Source: Papilionanthe hookeriana x Papilionanthe teres
Taxonomy: Eukaryota > Streptophyta > Magnoliopsida > Asparagales > Orchidaceae
Length of the DNA stretch: 64,000 nt
Direction of reading: 5' to 3'
NCBI GenBank assembly: GCA_022702705.1
Contig: CM040430.1
Span: 74,279,239-74,343,238, forward strand
Shown: positions 47,632-59,835 of the stretch, piece after piece
Layout: every line of letters begins with the position of its first letter
How positions within the stretch are numbered: position 1 is the stretch's first letter
Position numbers and translations under genes: made by a program
The notes under the pieces: generated by a model
Told to the model about the DNA's origin: nothing
The model's database searches: none
The model's input: the letters and a program-made list of their open reading frames with translations, nothing else

Positions 47632-49663
47632 TGTTGACCTCATTTTTGATGAGGTCTTCTCTTCTTCTTTAGTGCTTAGGATCTAGCCTTAGGCTTTTCC
47701 TTTGACTATCTTAGAGGATTAGAATTGAGACCCACCTCTTAGAAATTCAAACCACTTCTTAACTCCCTGCAAACTCCACAAACTTGACTGTAGACCCCTA
47801 ATCACCTAGAGGGTTGAAATCGAATGTGGAAGTTTAAAGGATGAGTTCTATAGGACTTTTGGCCTTAGGATCTGCCACAGGTGGCACAGTGCAGTGAGGG
47901 GCTGACTTATACACACACTACACCTATACACTACATTTTCACACACACCCCCTAAAACACACCCATACCTAACTTGACCTCCTGACTCATGTAGGTGATT
48001 CACATAGATGGTCCTTAACCCCTAAGCCCTTGGCTAAGAGGGTTAGGAACAACATAGTGAATGCCTCAAATGAGTCCCTTCATGGCTCATGTGGGCTTGA
48101 TATGGCTTCATGGCTCAACCAAAATGATTTTATTCCACTTACATTCACCTAATCTTCCATTTTCCAAATTTTTAATTTTTGACCCCGGGACCCTACACCA
48201 CTTAGCCTACCAAAACCATGAAATTACCCGAATTTCTCAAAAATTTCCAAATTACCCAAAAAATCCTCAAGACCAATCCCAAACATTTCCACATCACTTA
48301 AATTGATCATCCATACCCAAAAATACCAAAAATTCCAAAAATACCTCCCAATACCCTCCAAATACCCAAAATACCCCTCCTAGCCAAAAAATCCAAAAAT
48401 TCAGAAAATTCCCAGAAAATTCCAGAAAATCCCAAATATTCCCAATTTCATTTTGTTAAACTACACCATGGGCCAATTTTGTCAATTTACCCCACTTTTA
48501 TCAAAACCCCCAATTTGACCCATTTTAACCCAAAATAAACCCGATGTCAAACCAAACCTACCCAATTGACCCAAATTCTGGTCCAATTCAATTCTAAACT
48601 TCAATTCAACATCCCCAACACCAATCTAGACCAAATCCAAGCCCAATTTGATTGGCATTGGGATCCAATTTCACTTTTGGCCTTAAAGCCCAATTTAGGC
48701 CCACTTACCAAATAAACCCCAATTCAAACCAATTCAACTCCAAATCACACCAAATTGACTCCAAGCCCTTCATAGAACATCCCTAAACCAATTATGACAT
48801 TTATTTGACAAGGTCCTTCACAAAATATTTACTCAAGTGCCCATCCTAAAATCAAAAAGCCCACTTCCCTAAACCTTCCTAAAAGCCCATTTCCACCAAA
48901 AACAAAAGCCCAAAATTGGCCCTAAAGCCCACATGACATTTCCATTTGCCATCCATTTAATCAAAGCCATTCCCTAAGTTATAATCCCATCATCAAATAA
49001 TTCCAAATCAAGCCTCATGTTAAATCACTCCTAAATTACCAAAATTCCTAAAAACCTCTTTCATGAAAGTTGACTTAGCTTTTTCCAAGCCAAATGTGAG
49101 CCATGAAGCCATACATGAGCCACATGTGAGCCATGAAAGCCTTGGACACTTCACCATACCCAAAATGGCAAGAAGAGGGGACCCTTTAATGATTCTCTTA
49201 AGAGTAATTAACCACTCCCATGTCTCCCCTAACTCTTGCTTAAGCTTAATTGTACTTGGATTGTGACTTGACCCCACTAATCAAGCTGATCCAAGTGACT
49301 TTCCCTTCAGCCCAAATTGGCCTTGGAGGGTGAACCTAATCCAAAACCAAGGGTTGACCCATTTAGGCCCAAAACTAGCCCTTTCCCATTCCACTTTGAT
49401 TCAAACCCTTTACACATGTCCATGGCCAATTGACTGCACAAGCCTCCAGCCCTGACCCACCTGACCTTGAGGGTGAGCCATGCCTGGCCGGCCGGCCACC
49501 CGATCGCCGGAAAACGCCATGCCGAGACCTCGGGAGAGGCCGAGCTTTGGAATTCCACCTTGCTGAGTCGCCACATGCCCGATGGCCACCATGGCTGTTC
49601 TTCCCATGACCAGGCATGGTGATCCGACCCTTGGCCACCCACAGGAGAGCCTCCGGCCATGCC

Positions 49664-49671
49664 TATTTAAA
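49664..49671 (+). promoter_or_regulatory. Putative TATA box of LTR E
   Basis: TATTTAAA in the conserved context. In a 3' LTR it could drive read-out transcription into the host element's ORF1/gag beyond 54610. Confidence 0.55.
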
Positions 49672-52276
49672 CACCACCCCCTCACGGCCATGAAGAGAGT
49701 TGCACAAACCTTGCTGAAACTGCGCAAAATTGTTCCGGACCCTTCTCCACCCTTAGAGCGAGTTGATCCCTGGTGTCGATTTGCCCTAATCCCCACCGAT
49801 AAAGCTCGATTTCCCAGTCGAAATTCCACCCAAAACCAGGACACTTCTCCACGGTGAGCCAATCCCTAAATTGATTGGTTCTACACCTTCACCGGACCGA
49901 GGGAAGGTGTCCACCGGCAAAAGCCCCATCTCCGGGCCACCCGGTTGCTCCGGCCTCCAAGCTTTGTGATCGGGCGTGGTCGAAGTCCGACCTAGACAAT
50001 TCACTGGACCGGGAGACTTCATGCGGAGCTTGCTTAGGATCCAATCGAAGGTGCAACAACCCTCGGATCGAAGCTTCACTTCTGCGAGCAAAGGTTTGAA
50101 CTCATTCTTCTTCCCGAGCTTACAGAGATTCTCCATTTCATTTGAATAAATTTCAATGCATGTTCACCGTATGGATGTGTTCGTCTCTTTAAGACGAATC
50201 CATAGAGCATAAGAACACGAAAATCCATTGAGAATCGAGTGAGTTCTTAGGGTTAGAGTGTGGACGGTCACGGGATCGCACCAGTCGTAGACGATGACCG
50301 AGAACCGTCGGATCGCGCGTGTATCGGATGGACGGCTTGGATTGCGTCGGACTGGCAGATGGTACGTGAACCGCGGGGCCCTGGGCAGCCGAGTCAGATG
50401 GCGGCGCCCAATCACAACGCGACACGTACCCCTTCGGAGCTGCCGATGTTTCGCTGGCGCCGCGTGGATAAGTAGAAAATTAGGGATATTTTCTATTTAT
50501 TTAATTCCCTAAACTTCAAAAATTCATAACTTTGTGTAGGAAAATCAGAAAAATAAAATAAAAATACCCTCTTGCTCGGTGAACGAGAGGAGAATAATTT
50601 GGAAAAGAAATCATTTAATTTCATCAAGTATTTTATTTTTTATAATTTATTTACTCTCTGCATACATTTAATTCTCCATGCATGTATACAATTCACCATG
50701 GCATGAGACCATAGGGCTTTTGAAGCCTCTGAACTTGGGAACATTCCCTGAATTTTCCAAGGTCAGAGGTCATCCCTATGAAGAGTTATTGATTTTTCAA
50801 ATTCATGTCACTGTTTTGAGTATTTTAATTCCAATAAATAGCATGCTGTGAAATAAATTCTAGGAAAATTTGGTGATGTTCCTTATGACCGAGAGAACCC
50901 TAGGAAAAATAGGTTTTGAGTTAGTTCATTTTAGACTAACCCTAATTGGCTTAAACACTCAAAATAGGTCTCTAATTAATTAGAGCTAACCATACATCAA
51001 ATTGACTTGAAATCAATTCTCCACTGACCTTTAGGATCGAGAGGAACCCACCATAAATTTGAAGTCGATTGGGTTGGGTTAACCTTATTAATTGGGTTGA
51101 TTAAGCCACTTAGTCATTTTAAACTTTAAAAATTCATAACTTTCAAAATATCTTTCAAAAATTCACCAAATTGGTTTTGGAGCCTCTCTGATATTAGGGG
51201 AATTTAAGAAAATTAAAATTTCAATTTTCTAAAAAAGTTGATTTTTAATATTATTTTAATATTTTTAATAATTAAAAAATAATAAAAATCACAAAAATAA
51301 TAAAATTCACCAAAATGTCACATTTTGAATTTTAATCACTTAGGAACAAACCCCATATTTTTCTTATGTTTCTAGGTTGAGATATTAAATTTTAAAGCCC
51401 TAGGGTAATTTTAAAATTAAAAAAAAATGTATTTTCTAGCATTTTCAGTAAAATAATTATAATAAATCAAAGAAAAAATCAGAAAATTGTAAAATTTAGT
51501 TCTCTGGAATCCTTGATATCAGAGAGAATTTTAAAATTATAAAATTCATTTTTCAACTTATATTCTATTTTTAAATTAATTAATACTCCAAAACTTAAAA
51601 TAATTATAATAAAAATAATATAATTCAAAAAATCACCAAAATTGGTCCAAGTGGTCCCCTGGTCATTAGGAATGTCCCCTAATTTTCTTAAGGACAAAAA
51701 CTTTCCCTTGGTCATGTTATTAAATTTTCCTTGAAAATCTCTATTTTCTACCAAAAATAATTATATAAATAAATTAAATACAAAAAAATCACATTTTCTC
51801 CTCTCATGTCTTTATTGACATATGAGTGAAGTCACATAAAAATTTCAAGTTCATTTGAGTTCAATTTAGTGAGTTATGAAATTATTAAGCTTAAAGGGTA
51901 AAGTGGTAATTAAATTTTTTTTAATCCTTAATTAAAACTTTAGGTTTAATAAAAAATTAACAAGTAAAATATTTGATCCTAATCTGATTTGGATGATTGA
52001 AATTTAAATAATTGAAGGGTAGAAACCCATTAAGCAATTTAAAATGATTAAACTTTAATTAAATAATTGATTAAATTTGGAAGAATAATAAAATTGGAAT
52101 TATTAAAATAGGGATATTATTAGGAAGAGATTTATTCTTTAATTTAAAAAATCCCTAAATTAATCATTTCATTAATGTTTAATTCTTAATTAAAATAATA
52201 ATTCAAATTTAAAACATTAAAAGACTTAATCATTAAACTAAAATTAAATTATTGAACTCTTTTAAAATTTTAATTA

Positions 52277-52502
52277 AAATTGAAATGAATAAAATTAAAT
52301 TAAAAGATTAAGTTAAATCAAATTAAATCAAATTAAATTAAATTAAAAATTAAATTAAATTAAATTAAATCAAATTAAATTAAAAAAAATTAAATTAAAT
52401 CAAATTAATTTAATGTAACATCAAATCGAAACTAAATTGAATTAAATCGAATTAAATTAAATTAAATTAAATTAAATTAAATTAAATTAAGTTGAATTAA
52501 AT
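52277..52502. repeat. ATTAA pentanucleotide array in LTR E
   Basis: About 225 bp of ATTAA units, matching the D array essentially unit for unit. Confidence 0.9.
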
Positions 52503-54610
52503 AACATCACCTAAGACATGAAGAACTCAAAAATAAATCTAAAATAACTTGAACAACTATTCCAAATTTAAACCCTTCAATTGAAATTAAGCTAAATCAC
52601 AAACCATTTGAACACCGATTTACCCTCAAAAGCTTTAGTTATCATAACTCCTAAACGAGAATATTAAATGAAATGTTACTTCACTTATAGGACATTCAAA
52701 TATCCTAGTTCACCGAGCAAGTTAACAAAACTTGAAAACCTCGGACGATCGATTCATTTACATAATTAAATTCATTTGGACTTAAAACAATCCTAGAAAT
52801 ATTGAAAAGATGTTTAAGATTCGTCTTAAGCACTTCCTCAATATGATAGGATATTTATAAGAACAATTGAACTTAATTGTTCTTTGATGAAGAAAATCGT
52901 CTTCGAACCGAAACACAAGGAACCTAGACGTCATAGGAAATGACTAGCTATAGGATTAGGAATTTGGTAGAAAACCATAACCCTTACCTTAGCTTTACTA
53001 GGAACTTGCTTAAATGTCCTAATCGTGTTTTAAGTGCGGCTTGGAATGACGGGAAGACCCTCCGGGTACGCTTTTATTTTATCGCGATTTACTTTATTGC
53101 AAATTACTTTATTGCAAATGCACTTTACCTTTCTTGCATGATAAACAACTGTTGCATGAAAACCCACACCTTTAGGACAGAAACCAAAACTGAAACCCAT
53201 AACTAAATTAAAAGTCATTACAAGATAAAAATTCACCGCCACAACATTTCAAAATATAAAATAACTCAAAATTTAATCACAAACAGAAAAACTACAATTA
53301 CAACTGAATTAAAACGTCCTGTTGGATGATCGGGAATACCTCGGATGATGTAACCTACGTGTTGCTAACGGGATTTCCACGGTCTAAATGAAAGTGTGGA
53401 ACTCATTCGAGTTGAGTTTAGCAAATTCATCTGGACTAAGTGAATCCGATAAAAATAACGATGCGGAAGGATGGAACCGTGGGATCTTAACCGGTGTTGT
53501 TATAATCAACTTTAAGATTTGTTTTAATTAAAACACAAAAAACACTTGGAAATTAAGACTTCTCTAAACCAAAACACTTTTCTCATCCCCTGATTTATGA
53601 TTTCTAAAACTAAACCTCTGCAACGACAAGGAGCTCGAAACATGGTGGGCGGCACGACCATCGTCGTCGGCAAAACTTGAATCTACATCAGCAAAACCTT
53701 TCCTAGAATTAAACAACAAAGCCATAGGACTTCGAGGTAGTTTGCACTAGTGCAACATAAATCCTCGACTCTTCGTTAGGCATTTGCATTGCAAATTAAG
53801 CCCTAACCGGTCTTAGGACTCCGAGGTAGTCGTTTGGTACGACATAAACCCTCACATCTTCAAGGCTATTTGTATGATTCTATCATATAAATATAAGCCC
53901 TAATTAATTAAAATTGGCAAGATTAAAACATTAAATAAACATTAGGACTTTCCTAAATTCAAGCCAAACAATAGGATAGTCGGGAAATTACCGAAGTTCG
54001 CTTCGAATCTGTGATTTCTCCTACCTTTCTTCCTTTGAATTCCCAAAACAAAATGTTCCAAATTTGATCCATTCCCTATTGAAATTCCAAAACTCAATCC
54101 ATTGAAAACTTAAACTTTGAAATTCTTGAGAGCAGAATTATTGATTATTATCGAGATTTTTCTTAGGTGATTCCCGTCACTTAAGATGTAATTAACTATA
54201 GGGGCTTGCCCTTATAGGGAATTTTAAAGAACCCGAGGTAATATAAACCTCGTTTAATGTTTTTTTCATATTAAGCGAGGGAATTTGTCGGCTTATAAAA
54301 TTGGTTCGCGGACCAAACGGATGTCACAAATCTTCTAGTTTATTTAACCGAGCCCCACCATCAAGCGAGTGTGTCTATCCTTCGGGATAGATACACGGTT
54401 TGTGGTGCGGCGCTCGTTTATGTAAACTATTCGGGATGTGAGATCGAGTTTGATTTCATATCTTAAAATCTTCAAATTTAAAATTATTTTCAAAATCAAA
54501 TACTACTTTCTAAACTATATATATATTTAAATTAAATTTAAAATTCGCCGACAACTTCTGTAGGCGACCCCTTTTAAAAAATACAACACTAACCTAAAAA
54601 TATGCCGACA

Positions 54611-54615
54611 CCTTC
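54611..54615 (+). repeat. Target-site duplication CCTTC, right copy
   Basis: It pairs with 27875-27879. The host leader continues GAGTCGAGAAGTC, as in the unbroken leader at 35152 onward. Confidence 0.92.
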
Positions 54616-54862
54616 GAGTCGAGAAGTCTTGCTTAAGACTCTCTTTTCCTTTCCAACTCCGATTCAGATTCCTTACCTTCTCTACACCTTTGAACACTCC
54701 GTTCTAAATAAACAAACCCTCTAATAAGTGATTCTTTTAATAAGTGATTCCTTCTTATAAATACATGAACAAGAATGAGTTCGGACTCTTTTCGATTCCT
54801 TTCTTTTCGTCATGAAGAAAAGAAGCATAACTTGGGACGACAACCAGAATCTACCTGCAGAA

Positions 54863-56117
54863 ATGGAAGCCCCGAAGCTGATTTTCTCTTTCACCAATGG
54901 ATTGGACTTCGGCATGCTATAAGGATGAGCTGCCCGATAATGGAATCATCCGATTTGGACAAGGATTTGAAAACACGAACGTCGAGATCACCGACGTCTC
55001 CCTCTTTGCACGCGACGAACAAGGTATCGAAGGCGAGGAGCCGCCGCTGAGTTCGACCTTAGGTCGACCCAAGAATTCCCTCCTCTGCGAAAGGATCCCG
55101 ACTAAGAGGAATCTGCGCGTCCGCGGGAGGACTGTTCTTACTACCCCCATCTGGTCTAGTTGTTTCGCACCTACCCAGACTTTTGCCAAATCAAAGGGGA
55201 AAGAAATCCGGAATTATGATGGACCTGTTACCGTGGAGGGTACGAGATCTTCTGTAAGACCTTCGTTTTCGAAATCGGGTCCGGTTCGAAGATTCCGTCA
55301 TCGACGAGGACCCGAAGAAGAAACGAAGTAGAAGGATCGCTAGAGAAGCCGAGCTGCTGAAATTGCTTTCCTAGAGGAAATTCCGAAGCTGCGAGAATAT
55401 ACACCATTGCTCGAATACATACCACTCTTGGGAGGAAGCGAGGTTTCATCCCCTCTCCGCCGCGAGAAGATGAAGAAAATATTCGCAAGATTGCTTGCCA
55501 CATTACCACGACCCGCATATTACAACGATAGCCGCAAGAAAAGAACTAGAACTACGCCGTTTGCTCATTGCAAACTTTGGTAGAAAAGTTAGCAAAGAAG
55601 GAAAAGCTGCCCGTATCGAAAATTCTACGAAGGATAGGGCGGGTGCCGGTCGAATCCCGTCTTGGGCCCCGAGTAGAACCCGCCATCATGACGGAAAAGC
55701 CAAGTAAAAGAATGAAGGCTAGTCCGCCCGTTGTCGTCTCGGGATTACAGATTAGGGAGGATACCACCTTCCGACATTTGGCCGAACGGACCATACGGTC
55801 CTAGACCTTCCTGCTGTTAGAAGGATGGTATGGCGTCCCACTGCTGGGCGATTGAGATTGAAACGACGGCCCAGAAAGAAAGTCTCGCCGGGAGACTTGA
55901 ATGCGAAGAAAGTGCTACCGCGATGAAGGGGACTCGTGAGAAGGGGACCCGGCAGCTATCGCACGACAACCACGAAGACACACAGAAAGCCCCGCTAGAA
56001 GATGCCATGGAAAAGTTGAGAACCGATATCCGACGATTGGCAAAAGAAGAGAAGAAAAGTTCGGAGACGAGATTGATTCATCGGAATTCATGGACGACGA
56101 ATACGCGAGAAATCAAC
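54863..56117 (+). CDS. ORF1-like region of the host element (interrupted)
   Basis: MEAPKLIFSFTNGLDF opens at 54863. After a shift, YKDELPDNGIIRFGQGFENT and TDVSLFARDEQGIEGEE continue to 55331 with KSKGKEIRNYDGPVTVEGTR. Later, KLAKKEKLPVSKILRRIGRV (55568-55804) is longer here than in the complete element. KLRTDIRRLAKEEKKSSETR near 56014 leads into gag. It is shared with the complete element and unrecognised by domain; the position fits the ORF1 of Ogre-type elements. Confidence 0.55.
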
Positions 56118-57655
56118 ATGGTTGAGACACGAGCTTCATCGGCTTCGCAAGGTGCTCCTGCGGCCGCGAGAAGAGAGGAGCCGGGCGATGAGAAGGCGGC
56201 TTCGGGAGAAAGACGACACGATCGCTCGAATGGCGAAAAGGATGGAAGAGATGGCCGTAGCTGCGGCCACTCTCCGGAGTCGAAGTACAACCACATAGAG
56301 AGACACCCCCGAGAGGTCATTCACATTGTAGACGGAGGAAAGGAGATTACGTCCGTCAATGGGGATGATCGAGCTGAAAAAGGATACAACACAAAGTATG
56401 ATTCTCGAAAAGGATATCAAGAACTTGGTGGAACGGCGAGTGCGAGAAGCCTTAGCACAATCGAAGAGCGGGACATCCATTCGGACGAGTAGACCTTACC
56501 CGGAAGAATTCGACGACATCCCGATACCGAAAGGCTTCGTACCACCTGCGTTCAAGACCTTCGACGGAGCCGGGAACCCCGACGGCATGTGGCACACTTT
56601 CGTGCCGGTTGTTGCAATGCGGCGGGAGCGATGCATTACTCTTCCGACGGTTCGTCGGCGGCACGTCGGGGATCGCCTTTGATTGGTATGCGGAGTTACC
56701 AAATGGTTCGGTGAAGACGTTCTCGGAGCTAGAGAACCTCTTCATCGAGCGATTCGCGGAGCTCGGCACCACATCACTATAGGTGATTTAGTGGTAGAGA
56801 AACAAAAGCCGAATGAAACTTTGGTGGATTACATACTTCGATGGAGGAACTTAAGCATGAAGTGTGAACCACAGCTGCAAGAACAACACGCGATCGGCAT
56901 TTTACTTAAAAGCATTCACGGCCCGATAGCACTTCTCCTCGAGGGATTCACTATTAAGACTTTTGAGAAGTTGTTAAGCAAGGCCGGAAGCTTGCAAGAA
57001 GAGGCGAAGCAATTAAGTTTCGCCGACAAGACGGACAAGCAAAAGCACTGTAAAGACTTTTGAAAAGAAATCCGGGATCGTTGCGGCGAGTTGACAAAGG
57101 CAAGCAGCCGATGCAAATACCACCGAACGGCCGCAACAACCACAACGGAATTACCGGCAACCCCGGCCCGGCTATCGGTCATCTCTGCGGTATGAACAAC
57201 CACCTCGTCCGCAACATACATTAAGGGAGCTTTTGAGCGAGAGAATATCCGTTCAAGAATGAAGCGATGCCGAAAATGTTCCGTAGTCGATGAAGACTCC
57301 AGATTTCCAGTTGCCGGAGCCTAAAAGACCGAGAGGAAGTCAACAAGAAAGGTGATCCCAACTTTTGCCCTTACCACCGGATGCTTGGGCACAAAATAGA
57401 AGATTGCATTACCTTCGAAAGTTGGCTCGATGACAACCTTCGGAAAGGGAATATAACGATCCCGAAGGAGTACATGAAGGAACCCCAGAAAGGAGGTTCC
57501 GTCAATGTTGTCTCGACTGATCCCATCATTCCGATAGATCCCTATACGACTGACGATGGATGGACTACCGCTTGGACGAGGTCTTCGAAAAAGATTTTAG
57601 GCAGCATCCAAACCGCTTCGGTGCGAGCTTCGATTCGGAGTTTGAGACACTGTTA
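56118..57655 (+). CDS. gag: gag of the host element with zinc knuckle (interrupted)
   Basis: MVETRASSASQGAPAAARRE starts at 56118. EKDIKNLVERRVREALAQSK (56359 onward), FDDIPIPKGFVPPAFKTFDG and AGNPDGMWHTF give the capsid start, more intact than in the complete element. ENLFIERF-type and LVVEKQKPNETLVDYILRWR, LQEQHAIGILLKSIHGPIAL follow (56683-57063). The nucleocapsid knuckle FCPYHRMLGHKIEDC, a CX2HX4HX4C pattern, lies at 57366-57407, followed by WLDDNLRKGNITIPKEYM. Frameshifts are present near 56200, 56640, 56720, 57060 and 57370. It would form the particle and bind genomic RNA. Confidence 0.88.
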
Positions 57656-57660
57656 AGCCG

Positions 57661-58448
57661 GTGCTATCACTTGCGATAGAAGAACCACCTCAACAGGAGA
57701 CGATTGAAGAGAAGAAGAAAATCGACGAAGAAGAGAGGACAGAGGCTCCTAAGGCTAGACTAGGGGCTGCTTATCCTAGGATAGTTGTTTCCGATTCGGG
57801 GGAGAAATCCCTCGAACCTACGATTCTGTATGATTATCTGCTCACTTCGGTGGGATCATATAATGATAAGGGTGATGGCGTTGGCTACGTTTTGATTGTT
57901 TCTAACGATTACGTAACTAACGATAATCCGGATATCGATTTCGATACCAACGACAATTCTCAAATCATACACGATCTCGACGAGCAAAATAACGAAGAAG
58001 ACATCCATCGAGGAGGCTACGAGAGTTCAACGAGCAACGAATCTATCGCGAGTTTCGAGGAGCTCCGGTCACGATAGAGTTAGAGCCTTCGGACTGCGAA
58101 GCTAATCCGGAAGAGCCTGTCATTCCGATTCAAGAAGAGACACCGGTAAGCTCAACAATAGATTCAGAGGAAATTACAGAAGTCAACTTAAGAAGTGGAA
58201 AAGTTTTACCTCCGAGAATGAGTCCAAAGGACAAAGGAAAGCAGGTGGTTGTTCAAGAAGAACCAACCCGGCGGAAGAAATACCCATTCGAGAAGAAGCG
58301 AGAGACACATGAAAATAAAGTGGACTACAACGTGCTAGCCCATCTTAGGAAACTACCGGCCAAGCCGAGCATTTATGTTGCTCTCATCTTTTCAAAGGAG
58401 ATGAGAGAAGCTCGATCGAGGCCTTACTTGATCCGGAAATTTGCTTAG
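57661..58448 (+). CDS. gag-protease spacer of the host element
   Basis: A 138-codon frame (57661-58077) reads LSLAIEEPPQQETIEEKKKI, SYNDKGDGVGYVLIVSNDYV and an acidic stretch with SSTSNESIASFEEL. A second (58218-58448) reads MSPKDKGKQVVVQEEPTRRK and VDYNVLAHLRKLPAKPSIYV. Between them, STIDSEEITEVNLRSGK is readable. It is better preserved than 37790-38585 and shows that the spacer was one continuous coding region. Confidence 0.65.
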
Positions 58449-58453
58449 CTCAA

Positions 58454-59058
58454 ATGGCCGGAGATTCCTTAGATGAGGTTTGCTCGTTAAAGGAACAACG
58501 AGGTGTTACCTTCACGGACAATGACCTACTACTTGGAACAACGAGATCACAACCGACCGTTGTACATTTCGATTACTGATCGGAAAATTTACACTCTCCG
58601 GAGTATTGGTGGATCCGGGAGCATCGATCAATATAATGAGTCTTCGAACGCTAGCATACTTGGAAATTGATGCTCGTGAACTCGAAGCGGACAAAATGTT
58701 ATTAAGAGGATTCAACCGGAAAGGAGAAAGAGCCCTCGGGTCAATAACGCTGCGATGAAGACCGGTGACTTAGCAAAGACAACCGCAAAATTTCACATAA
58801 TTGATTCGAAACATCGTTCAATGCTCTCTCGGGCCGACCATGGATACATGAAAACGGGATGGTACCATCATCTCTACATCGGTGCATCAAATACTACGAT
58901 GGAGGGGAACGAGTGCATCAAAGGTGACTTACGACCATTCTCCGTACATGAAATTGGAATCCACGAGGATGCGGCTTATTATGCACCACCGAAGAAAACG
59001 ATCTTCTCCGGAGATACCATAACAAATGAAGCAAGAAAGTTCGGGACAACGAAGAACA
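58454..59058 (+). CDS. PR: Aspartic protease domain of the host element (interrupted)
   Basis: It opens MAGDSLDEVCSLKEQRGVTF. An extra base near 58576 (GATTACTGATCGG against GATTACAATCGG) and another near 58600 shift the frame across the active site, whose VDPGASIN can still be read in another frame near 58608. Downstream, MKTGDLAKTTAKFHIIDSKH and GYMKTGWYHHLYIGAS (58755 onward) match the other copy. It has the same role as the protease at 38591. Confidence 0.8.
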
Positions 59059-59830
59059 CTGAAATTCTAGTCCAACGAGTCACTCACCACTCCCTTCGGC
59101 GAGATGGTGAAGGTTTCTCCACAACTCGCATCCGAGGTCGAGGCCGGGGACGAGGCCGTGGTAGAGACGTTAGGACGGTTGGACGGAGGAAACCGATCAT
59201 CAATGTTGATTGGCAAGATAGTTACGAAGAAGAAAAAGAAATCAAACAAGAAGCGGCGACAATAAGTCGGAAGAAGCCGCAATTCGAGATCTCTCTCGAA
59301 GATGAGAAGAATGAAGAATACAAATCAATGTACGAGAAGATTAACCACTACGTACATACTATGACCACTAACTCCGATCCATTCTAATAAGATCGAGGGT
59401 ATGGTGATCGAAGAGGTACGTAGCGACGGTGCGAAGCCAATCAAATTCTACCGTGGTGCTTCTTCCTCCAAAGCGAAAATAATCTACAATTTGAAGATGT
59501 CACTTTATCGGAATTAATGGAATTACCTTTTGAGTGGTACTCTCCACTGTGTTCAAAATTTAATTCGACGTGGTTTCTTACCTCGACGGTGGACAAAAGG
59601 TCGATCTCAACATTTTGAAAAATTATGGAATAATTCGGTTGTTCACCCGATTCGAAGCATGGTCTCGGATTCGGCACGGTAGGGTCGAGTTGACGATGCG
59701 AATTTTGCTTGGTTGTCACTTGCGAATCTAATGAAAACTGCATGGAAACTACGGACGAACTCGAAGATTTACAAATTGGAGACGCTCCACAAGAATTTGA
59801 AGAAGAAATCAAATCTACGATAGATGAGTT
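59059..59830 (+). CDS. Protease-RT linker of the host element (interrupted)
   Basis: It continues the frame of 58755-59387 with KPIINVDWQDSYEEEKEIKQ and FEISLEDEKNEEYKSMYEK, then breaks near 59370. NENCMETTDELEDLQIGDAP near 59727 reads into the RT entry segment. No domain recognised; it is conserved in both copies. Confidence 0.55.
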
Positions 59831-59835
59831 AACGG

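Larger units (their letters stand above)
27880..54610 (+). mobile_element. Complete Tat/Ogre-like Ty3/gypsy retrotransposon with an AlkB-domain ORF (26.7 kb)
   Basis: Two nearly identical ~7-kb LTRs (27880-34878 and 47632-54610), a 5-bp target duplication, a tRNA-Arg type PBS and a polypurine-like tract define a complete insertion. In order it carries: leader, ORF1-like region, gag, PR, RT, RNase H, archaeal-type RNase H, IN, a 3' ORF ending in an AlkB dioxygenase domain, ~82-bp repeats, and 3' LTR. RT before RNase H before IN marks Ty3/gypsy; the second RNase H and tRNA-Arg primer mark the Tat lineage, close to Ogre. LTR similarity shows recent insertion. Every long ORF is interrupted as read, and gag has lost its zinc-knuckle segment. 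Confidence 0.93.
47632..54610 (+). mobile_element. LTR copy E: 3' LTR of the complete element (6979 bp)
   Basis: It begins TGTTGACC and ends GCCGACA, directly followed by the second CCTTC. It is nearly identical to LTR D over its whole length, including the shared 336-bp deletion. Many of the D/E differences are CAG or CTG against CGAG, CGG or CG. It holds the promoter module, hairpins and pentamer array. No gene inside. Confidence 0.95.
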
